From an uncultured Pseudomonadota bacterium (lineage in GTDB: Bacteria; Pseudomonadota; Gammaproteobacteria; Burkholderiales; SCOH01), in contig CALMFQ010000065.1 in NCBI GenBank assembly GCA_937863215.1, forward strand, positions 1 through 20,190: a DNA stretch of 20,190 bases, in the 5' to 3' direction. Shown in pieces: positions 14,935-20,190 of the stretch. The notes under the pieces are model-generated. The model was given only the letters and a program-made list of their open reading frames with translations, was not told the origin of the DNA and ran no database searches. Every line of letters starts with the position of its first letter. Within the stretch, counting starts at the first letter, position 1. The position numbers and the translations under genes are program-made.

Positions 14935-15012
14935 GAATGCAGCTTTTCGCTCCGGGAAAAAATGTTGCAGCGCGAACAAATGATTGGCGCATTCGTGTGA
15001 ATTAAAGTAAAG

Positions 15013-15040
15013 TTGCAGCGGAATTTAGCAATTTGATACC
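15013..15040 (+). promoter_or_regulatory. weak candidate promoter for hfq
   Basis: The 127-base gap between der and hfq (14935-15061) is AT-richer than its surroundings. TTGCAG at 15013-15018 has GATACC 16 bases downstream; the second hexamer matches consensus at only three positions. The nonamer GTTGCAGCG occurs twice here (14964-14972 and 15012-15020). A promoter in this gap is likely, but its exact position is uncertain. Confidence 0.3.
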
Positions 15041-15061
15041 ACCTAAATTGGGAGAAAAATA

Positions 15062-15316
15062 ATGAGCAGCAAAGGGCAGATGTTACAAGACCCGTTTCTG
15101 AATATCCTGCGTAAAGAACATGTGCCAGTGTCTATTTATCTGGTGAACGGTATCAAGCTGCAGGGCCAGATCGAGTCGTTCGATCAGTACGTTGTGTTGT
15201 TGAAGAATACTGTCACCCAGATGGTGTACAAACATGCCATCTCGACAGTGGTTCCCGCCCGTTCGGTCAGCATTCCCTACGATCAGCCGGCTCACGCCGC
15301 TGCTGGCGACGCCTGA
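15062..15316 (+). CDS. hfq: RNA chaperone Hfq
   Basis: Homohexameric Sm-like protein that helps small RNAs pair with mRNAs. The Sm1 core (VPVSIYLVNGIKLQGQIESF, 21-40) and the Sm2 motif YKHAI (56-60) are intact. The residues matching E. coli Q8, Y25, K31 and H57 are Q9, Y26, K32 and H58. The rim patch reads R17-K18-E19-H20 instead of the R-R-E-R of E. coli, as in Neisseria Hfq. The 84-residue product has a short C-terminal tail compared with 102 residues in E. coli. The ATG at 15062 follows GGAG (15051-15054) by seven bases. The gene is followed by a long palindrome and then hflX. Confidence 0.98.
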   Translation: MSSKGQMLQDPFLNILRKEHVPVSIYLVNGIKLQGQIESFDQYVVLLKNTVTQMVYKHAISTVVPARSVSIPYDQPAHAAAGDA

Positions 15317-15341
15317 TTCCATTCTGGCCGGGGCGTAAAGA

Positions 15342-15380
15342 CAACGCACATTGACTAGTCAATGTGCGTTGATCGTTTTT
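15342..15380 (+). terminator. 30-bp perfect palindrome with a trailing T-run after hfq
   Basis: CAACGCACATTGA (15342-15354) and TCAATGTGCGTTG (15359-15371) are exact reverse complements around CTAG, so the 30 bases at 15342-15371 form an unbroken palindrome. ATCG and then five T (15376-15380) follow. The transcript would form a 13-bp stem with a CUAG loop. The four-base gap before the T-run is unusual for an intrinsic terminator, so partial termination, mRNA end protection or protein binding are alternatives. Confidence 0.6.
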
Positions 15381-15402
15381 GTTCTACGGAAAAGCCTAAT
15401 CA

Positions 15403-16548
15403 GTGTTTGAACGTCATCAAGGTGGCGACCGGGCGGTACTGGTCTGCCTCGATTTCGGTGATCCCGACTATCTCGATTCGCTGGAAGAGCTGCGTGAACT
15501 GGCTGCCAGTGCCGGCATCGAAACGCTGGACGTGGTGCGCGGCAAGCGCAGCCGGCCCGACCCGGCAACATTTGCCGGCTCCGGCAAGGTCGAGGAAGTC
15601 GCTGCCGTGGTGCGGGCGCATGAAGCCGACGTGGTGATTTTCAATCACGCGCTGTCGCCGGCGCAGGAGCGCAATCTGGAGCGTGGCCTGGAGTGTAGGG
15701 TGATCGACCGCACCACACTGATTCTCGATATCTTCGCGCAGCGCGCCAAGAGCCACGAGGGCAAGCTGCAGGTTGAGCTGGCACAGCTGAAACATATATC
15801 TACCCGCCTGGTGCGCGGCTGGACACACCTGGAACGGCAGAAGGGCGGTATCGGCCTGCGTGGTCCGGGTGAAACCCAGCTGGAAACCGACCGCCGCCTG
15901 ATCGGCAAACGCGTCAAATTACTGCAGGACAAGCTGGACAAACTGCGCAAGCAGCGTGCCGTGCAGCGCCGCGGGCGCGACCGGGCCGGCGAACTGTCGG
16001 TATCGATTGTCGGCTATACCAACGCCGGCAAGAGCACGCTGTTCAATCGCCTGACCAAGGCGCATACCTATGCGGCAAATCAGTTGTTTGCCACGCTGGA
16101 TACCACCAGCCGCCGGCTGTTCATCGATTCCGAGTTGTCGGTAGTGCTGTCGGATACGGTTGGATTTATCCGCCAGTTGCCGCATTCGCTGGTCGCAGCG
16201 TTTCTCGCCACGCTCGAAGAGACGCTGCGTGCCGATCTGTTGCTGCATGTGGTCGATTGCAGTCACCCGGCGCGCGATCAGCAGGTCGAGCAGGTAAATC
16301 TGGTACTGAAGGAAATCGGCGCCGACGATCTGCCACAGATTCTGGTCTGGAACAAGATCGATCTGAAGGAAATGCCGTCAAAGATTGAGCGCGATGAGTA
16401 TGGTAGAATTCGCGCCGTGCATTTGAGTGCTATAACTGGCGAAGGTTTGGACTTGTTGCGCAGTGCGTTGAAGGAATTCGCACAGCAACACTCGACCGAA
16501 CCGACCGATGACCATCGTTCGTACAATCCTGAACAATCCGTAGACTGA
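15403..16548 (+). CDS. hflX: HflX, ribosome-associated GTPase
   Basis: Translational GTPase of the OBG-HflX group; E. coli HflX splits stalled or stress-arrested 70S ribosomes. The HflX N-terminal domain shows GSGKVEEV and DRTTLILDIFAQRAKSHEGK. A basic coiled-coil linker (RRLIGKRVKLLQDKLDKLRK) precedes the G domain. The P-loop is GYTNAGKST at 204-212, followed by the switch II DTVGFI and NKID motifs. The 381 residues make a compact HflX (E. coli 426). The start is GTG at 15403: an in-frame TAA six bases earlier (15397-15399) rules out anything upstream. The ribosome binding site is weak. hflK begins five bases after its stop. Confidence 0.96.
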   Translation: MFERHQGGDRAVLVCLDFGDPDYLDSLEELRELAASAGIETLDVVRGKRSRPDPATFAGSGKVEEVAAVVRAHEADVVIFNHALSPAQERNLERGLECRVIDRTTLILDIFAQRAKSHEGKLQVELAQLKHISTRLVRGWTHLERQKGGIGLRGPGETQLETDRRLIGKRVKLLQDKLDKLRKQRAVQRRGRDRAGELSVSIVGYTNAGKSTLFNRLTKAHTYAANQLFATLDTTSRRLFIDSELSVVLSDTVGFIRQLPHSLVAAFLATLEETLRADLLLHVVDCSHPARDQQVEQVNLVLKEIGADDLPQILVWNKIDLKEMPSKIERDEYGRIRAVHLSAITGEGLDLLRSALKEFAQQHSTEPTDDHRSYNPEQSVD

Positions 16549-16553
16549 TATCA

Positions 16554-17768
16554 ATGGCACAAAACGATCCACAGTGGGGCAAAAAAGGTAACGATGGCCC
16601 GCCGGATCTGGACGAGATTTTGCGCAAAATGATGCAAAAGCTGTCCGGATTCTTTGGTGGCAGCAATGGCGGCAATCCCTTGCCCGACAATTCGGCCAAA
16701 CTGTTTGCCGGCGGCGCCGGCCTGCTGGCGCTGCTGGTTCTGGGTATCTGGCTGGCTACCGGCTTCTATGTGGTCGATGCGCGCGAGCGCGGCGTAGTGC
16801 TGCGTTTCGGCCAGTATGTCGAAACCACCGATCAGGGGCTGCACTGGCATTGGCCGTATCCGATCGAATCGCGCGAGATCGTCAACCTGACCATGGTGCG
16901 CAATATCGAGGTCGGTCACCGCAACAGCGGTCACAACAAGGTTGCCGAAGAAGCGCTGATGGTTACCGGTGACCAGAACATCATCGATCTGCAATTCTCG
17001 GTGCAATACAACGTCAAGGACCCGCGCGCCTTCCTGTTCAACAATCGCAATAGCGATCCGGACGGCAAGGATCTGGTATTGCAGGTCGGCGAGACCGCAA
17101 TTCGCGAAGTGGTCGGCAAGAGCCCGATCGATTTCATTCTCAATGAAGGCCGCGCCGAGATTGCCGACCGTGCCGGCCGGCTGATGCAGCAGATGCTCGA
17201 CCGTTATCAATCCGGCGTCACCATCGCCAAGGTCAATATGTCCAACGCACAGCCGCCGGAGCAGGTGCAGGCCGCATTCGACGATGCGGTCAAAGCCGGG
17301 CAGGACAAGGATCGCCTGAAGAGCGAGGGTGAGGCCTATGCCAACGACGTGATTCCGAAAGCCCGCGGTCTGGCGGCGCGGCTGGAAGAAGAAGCCAATG
17401 CACACAAGCAGCGTGTGGTGGCGCAGGCCGAGGGCGATGTCAGCCGTTTCAGGCAGATATTGAACGAATACAGCAAGGCGCCGCAGGTAACGCGCGACCG
17501 CCTGTATCTGGATACCATGCAGCAGGTATTGAGTAATTCGACCAAGGTGGTTGTTGACCAGAAGGGCGGCAACAGCCTGCTGTACCTGCCGCTGGATAAG
17601 CTGATGCAGCTGTCCGGCCCGCAAGCGGCAGCTCCGGTGCCGGCTCCGCCTGTCGCTGCGCCGGTTGCCGCAGCGCCGGAACAGGCTGCGCGCGGTGCGG
17701 AAGCCAATGTCGGCGACAATCTGCGCAGTCGCGAGGTGGTACGCGGCCGTGAACGGGAGGGGCGCTGA
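16554..17768 (+). CDS. hflK: HflK, SPFH-domain modulator of FtsH
   Basis: Inner-membrane prohibitin-family protein that assembles with HflC into a cage around the FtsH protease and limits its action on membrane substrates. The 404-residue product has the Gly-rich, hydrophilic cytoplasmic start typical of HflK (MAQNDPQWGKKGNDGPPDLD), one transmembrane helix (about 50-72) and the SPFH core. The core opens with VVDARERGVVLRFGQY and GLHWHWPYPIE. A long helix rich in charged residues and an Ala-Pro tail (about 355-385) follow. The ATG at 16554 lies five bases after the hflX stop. No clear ribosome binding site is visible, so reinitiation from hflX is likely. Confidence 0.97.
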   Translation: MAQNDPQWGKKGNDGPPDLDEILRKMMQKLSGFFGGSNGGNPLPDNSAKLFAGGAGLLALLVLGIWLATGFYVVDARERGVVLRFGQYVETTDQGLHWHWPYPIESREIVNLTMVRNIEVGHRNSGHNKVAEEALMVTGDQNIIDLQFSVQYNVKDPRAFLFNNRNSDPDGKDLVLQVGETAIREVVGKSPIDFILNEGRAEIADRAGRLMQQMLDRYQSGVTIAKVNMSNAQPPEQVQAAFDDAVKAGQDKDRLKSEGEAYANDVIPKARGLAARLEEEANAHKQRVVAQAEGDVSRFRQILNEYSKAPQVTRDRLYLDTMQQVLSNSTKVVVDQKGGNSLLYLPLDKLMQLSGPQAAAPVPAPPVAAPVAAAPEQAARGAEANVGDNLRSREVVRGREREGR

Positions 17769-17770
17769 AC

Positions 17771-18655
17771 ATGCAAGCCAATAAACTGATGCCCATGCTC
17801 GCGCTGGCCTTGCTGGCGGTGATGTTGCTGTGGATGGGGCTGTTCCGTGTCGATCAGCGCCAGTATGCAATGGTGATCCAGTTCGGCCAGATTACCCAGG
17901 TGGTGAAAACGCCGGGGCTGCATTTCAAGAAGCCGCTGTTCGAGAACGTGCGTTATTTCGACAAGCGCATTCTGACCATCGAGGCCGATGAACCGGAGCG
18001 CTTCAATACCGCGGAAAAGAAAAACGTGCTGGTAGACAGCTTCGTCAAATGGCGCATTGTCGATGTCGAGGCCTATTTCAAGAGCTTTGGCGGCGACGAG
18101 CGGCTGGCTGCCAACCGGTTGCGCCAGACCGTCAATTCGGCGCTGCGCGAGGAAATCGGTACGCGCACTGTGTCCGACGTGATTTCCGGCCAGCGTGAGC
18201 AGATCATGCTGGAACTGCGGCGCAAGGCGAATCGCGACGCGGCCAAGCTGGGTATCGAAGTGATCGATGTGCGCCTGAAGCGGGTGGACTTCCCGAGCAA
18301 TGTCAGCGGTTCGATCTACGACCGCATGCGTGCCGAGCGTCAGCGGGTTGCCAACGAGCTGCGTTCCGAAGGGGCTGCCGAATCGGAGAAGATTCGTGCC
18401 GACGCCGATCGCCAGCGCGAGGTGATTCTTGCCAACGCTTACCGGAAAGCACAGGAGCTGAAAGGCGAGGGCGACGGCAAGGCCGCGGCGATCTATTCGC
18501 AGTCATACAGCCAGAATCCGGAGTTCTACTCGTTCTATCGCAGCCTGGAAGCCTACCGCCAGACGTTCCGCAGTAAGGCGGATGTGCTGGTGCTCGAACC
18601 CGGGTCCGAGTTTTTCAAATACATGAAGAGCGCGGGCAAGGCAGCGGGCAAATAG
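17771..18655 (+). CDS. hflC: HflC, SPFH-domain modulator of FtsH
   Basis: Partner of HflK in the HflKC complex. The 294-residue product has an N-terminal transmembrane anchor (about 7-25) followed by VDQRQYAMVIQFGQI, the GLHFKKPLFENVRYFDKR segment, and the family-typical RVDFPSNVSGSIYDRMRAER. A charged helix (EAESEKIRADADRQREVILA-like) and the C-terminal YSFYRSLEAYRQTF with SEFFKYMKS complete it. E. coli HflC is 334 residues, so this one is somewhat compact. The start is two bases after the hflK stop, with GGGAGG at 17755-17760 inside hflK. Stoichiometric synthesis with hflK is expected. Confidence 0.97.
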   Translation: MQANKLMPMLALALLAVMLLWMGLFRVDQRQYAMVIQFGQITQVVKTPGLHFKKPLFENVRYFDKRILTIEADEPERFNTAEKKNVLVDSFVKWRIVDVEAYFKSFGGDERLAANRLRQTVNSALREEIGTRTVSDVISGQREQIMLELRRKANRDAAKLGIEVIDVRLKRVDFPSNVSGSIYDRMRAERQRVANELRSEGAAESEKIRADADRQREVILANAYRKAQELKGEGDGKAAAIYSQSYSQNPEFYSFYRSLEAYRQTFRSKADVLVLEPGSEFFKYMKSAGKAAGK

Positions 18656-18658
18656 TTC

Positions 18659-18844
18659 ATGCTTGACCATCTTCTGCCCGCGCTGGCCCTGATGCTGATT
18701 CTGGAAGGGGCCATGCCGTTCCTGTTGCCGAAGATGTGGAGACAAACGTTCAGCCGCCTGATCTCGTTCAACGACGGCCAGCTGCGTTTCATGGGCCTGT
18801 TATCGATCGTGATCGGCCTGTTTGTGATGTATTGTGCCGGCTGA
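18659..18844 (+). CDS. DUF2065 (YjeT-like) small membrane protein
   Basis: This is a 61-residue protein with two predicted transmembrane helices (about 4-24 and 43-60) and a short basic loop (KMWRQTFSRLISFNDGQLRF). The ILEGAMPFLLPKMW and LRFMGLLSIVIGL segments are typical of the DUF2065 family. The E. coli member YjeT also lies directly downstream of hflC. It starts three bases after the hflC stop. The function is unknown; the constant linkage to hflKC suggests a role with that complex, which is inference only. Confidence 0.9.
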   Translation: MLDHLLPALALMLILEGAMPFLLPKMWRQTFSRLISFNDGQLRFMGLLSIVIGLFVMYCAG

Positions 18845-18866
18845 CCGGCAAACAGAGTTTTTGTTC

Positions 18867-20018
18867 ATGCATACTTGGTTGTTACCCGAATACATTGCCG
18901 ACATTCTTCCCGCCGAAGCGCGGCTGGTGGAAGAGCGTCGGCGCGCCCTGCTGGACCTGTTCCACGTACATGGCTACCAGCTGGTCAGCCCGCCGCTGAT
19001 CGAATTCATCGAATCGCTGGTAACCGACGGCGAACTCGATTTGCGCACCTTCAAGCTGACCGACCAGTTGTCCGGCCGGCAGATGGGGTTGCGCGCCGAT
19101 ATTGCGCCGCAGGTGGCGCGCATCGATGCGCATCTGCTCAATCGCAATGGCGTAGTGCGCCTGTGTTATGCCGGCAGCGTGGTGCATACCTTGCCGGGCA
19201 GCCTGCTCGGCAGCCGCGAGCAATTGCAGGTGGGGGCCGAGATTTACGGCCACGCCGGTGTCGAAGCCGATGCCGAAATCATCGGCCTGCTGCTGGACGC
19301 GTTGCGTCAGCTTGGCGTGAGCAAGGTGCAGCTGGACGTCGGACACGTCGGTATTTTTCGCTCGCTGGTGGCGCATTTCGGCATTGTCGGCGAACAGCAG
19401 CAGACCCTGTATGCCGCGCTGCAGGGCAAGGATGCAGCCACTACCCGCGATGTGCTGGCGCAACTGTCGCTAGCGGCAGCGCAGTGTTTCGGCGCGCTGG
19501 CGTCGCTGCACGGCGGTGCCGAAGTGATCGGGCGCGCCCGTACGCTCTTGCCGGATCTGCCGCAGATTGCCGCGGCACTGGACGCGCTGCTGGCCATAGG
19601 CCGGGCGGTGCAGGCCAAGGGTGCGGAGCTGTATTTCGACCTGGTCGAGCTGCGCGGCGCCAATTACCACAGCGGCCTGGTATTCGCCGCCTATGCACCG
19701 GGCTGGCCCAACAGTATCGCCCGTGGTGGCCGTTACGATGATGTCGGCAGCAGATTCGGCCGCGCGCGCCCGGCTACCGGTTTCAGTTTCGACCTGCGCG
19801 AGCTGATCGGCGGACTGAGCCTGCCGGATGCGCCGCAGGCCGTGCTGGCGCCGTACGGCGAACAGGATGTCGAGCTCGACTCGGCGATTGCCCGGCTGCG
19901 CCAGCAGGGCGAAATGGTGATCGTAGACCTGCCCGGCCATGGCTCCGGGGCGGGGGAACTGAATTGTGACCGTACACTGGTAAAAGTTGACGGGCAATGG
20001 ATAGTCCGGCCGCTGTAA
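18867..20018 (+). CDS. hisZ: HisZ, regulatory subunit of ATP phosphoribosyltransferase
   Basis: HisRS-like protein without aminoacylation activity that binds the short form of HisG and gives it feedback control by histidine in the first step of histidine synthesis. The 383-residue product has the class II core, with RADIAPQVARIDAHLL, a motif 2 region and NSIARGGRYDDVGSRFGRAR near the end. Compared with hisS in this window, motif 2 is replaced: R114 of HisRS aligns with H107, and the RPQKGRYRQFHQ residues become LPGSLLGSREQLQ. The complete HisRS anticodon domain is lacking. The ATG at 18867 (MHTWLLPEYIADILPAEA) is chosen over an upstream in-frame start inside the DUF2065 gene. The ribosome binding site is weak. 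Placement before purA is seen in other betaproteobacteria. Confidence 0.92.
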   Translation: MHTWLLPEYIADILPAEARLVEERRRALLDLFHVHGYQLVSPPLIEFIESLVTDGELDLRTFKLTDQLSGRQMGLRADIAPQVARIDAHLLNRNGVVRLCYAGSVVHTLPGSLLGSREQLQVGAEIYGHAGVEADAEIIGLLLDALRQLGVSKVQLDVGHVGIFRSLVAHFGIVGEQQQTLYAALQGKDAATTRDVLAQLSLAAAQCFGALASLHGGAEVIGRARTLLPDLPQIAAALDALLAIGRAVQAKGAELYFDLVELRGANYHSGLVFAAYAPGWPNSIARGGRYDDVGSRFGRARPATGFSFDLRELIGGLSLPDAPQAVLAPYGEQDVELDSAIARLRQQGEMVIVDLPGHGSGAGELNCDRTLVKVDGQWIVRPL

Positions 20019-20061
20019 TGCGGTCGTGAATGCAGACAAGCGCAAAATCGATGAGGTTGTG

Positions 20062-20190
20062 ATGGCACGTAATGTTGTAGTAATTGGCACCCAATGGGGC
20101 GACGAAGGCAAAGGTAAAATCGTTGACTGGCTGACCGACCATGCGCAAGGTGTGGTGCGTTTTCAGGGCGGTCACAATGCCGGCCACACA
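20062..20190 (+). CDS. purA: adenylosuccinate synthetase (N-terminal part, cut by window end)
   Basis: GTP-dependent enzyme that joins aspartate to IMP, the first committed step of AMP synthesis. Only the first 43 residues lie in the window, but they are diagnostic: VIGTQWGDEGKGKIVD holds the GTP-binding loop and the catalytic aspartate (D14, E. coli D13). GGHNAGHT ends in the catalytic histidine (H42, E. coli H41). GAGG-type purines at 20053-20056 precede the ATG by five bases. The gap to hisZ is 43 bases, with no terminator seen, so co-transcription is plausible. Confidence 0.97.
   Translation, partial: MARNVVVIGTQWGDEGKGKIVDWLTDHAQGVVRFQGGHNAGHT

Noticed and set aside
13390..14979. A 529-codon minus-strand open frame across der and the end of bamB.
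   Set aside because: It is antisense to a clear GTPase, has no family motifs, and is rich in His, Gln and Arg, as expected when GC-rich coding sequence is read backwards.
16374..16385. ATGCCGTCAAAG in hflX resembles the start of the Neisseria DNA uptake sequence.
   Set aside because: Only the first eight bases match, it occurs once inside a coding region, and no other copies were noticed in the window.
16551..17870. A 439-codon minus-strand open frame across hflK and into hflC.
   Set aside because: It is antisense to the SPFH genes, lacks recognisable domains and a ribosome binding site, and is a codon-bias shadow.

Overview
The window looks like core chromosome of a betaproteobacterium, most likely from the order Neisseriales. 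This is inferred from gene order, from the protein sequences (for example an Hfq with a Neisseria-like R-K-E-H rim), and from a moderately GC-rich composition. It carries no insertion sequence, phage gene, CRISPR array, tRNA or rRNA. I found no previously undescribed multi-gene system. The points of interest are mostly regulatory.

Layout. The left edge may hold the last codons of a plus-strand membrane protein that converges on murJ (minus strand, lipid II flippase). Divergent from murJ is rpsT (ribosomal protein S20), with a good sigma-70 promoter and a strong intrinsic terminator. A second promoter then leads into a cobalamin (B12) riboswitch, followed by btuB (outer-membrane B12 receptor) and btuF (periplasmic B12-binding protein). 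btuF ends tail-to-tail with a minus-strand DedD/FtsN-like SPOR protein.

From about 6.08 kb to the right edge all genes are on the plus strand and tightly packed: ndk, rlmN, pilF/pilW, rodZ, ispG, hisS, yfgM, bamB, der, hfq, hflX, hflK, hflC, a DUF2065 gene, hisZ and the start of purA. This joins two blocks that are separate in Escherichia coli: ndk-rlmN-rodZ-ispG-hisS-yfgM-bamB-der, and hfq-hflX-hflK-hflC-yjeT-purA. A pilus-assembly lipoprotein homologue (pilF/pilW) sits inside the first block and hisZ inside the second.

How the genes work together. The groups cover envelope building (MurJ, SPOR protein, RodZ, BamB, YfgM, PilF), ribosome and RNA function (S20, RlmN, HisRS, Der, HflX, Hfq), membrane protein quality control (HflK/HflC), isoprenoid supply (IspG) and nucleotide or histidine metabolism (Ndk, PurA, HisZ). 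Stop and start codons overlap or nearly touch at rlmN/pilF, pilF/rodZ, hisS/yfgM, yfgM/bamB, hflX/hflK, hflK/hflC and hflC/DUF2065, which implies co-transcription and translational coupling. The longer gaps hold the regulatory structures: a hairpin before ispG, a structured leader before der, a gap before hfq that may hold a promoter, and a 30-bp perfect palindrome between hfq and hflX. All coordinates and motifs were read by eye. No homology search or folding calculation was run.
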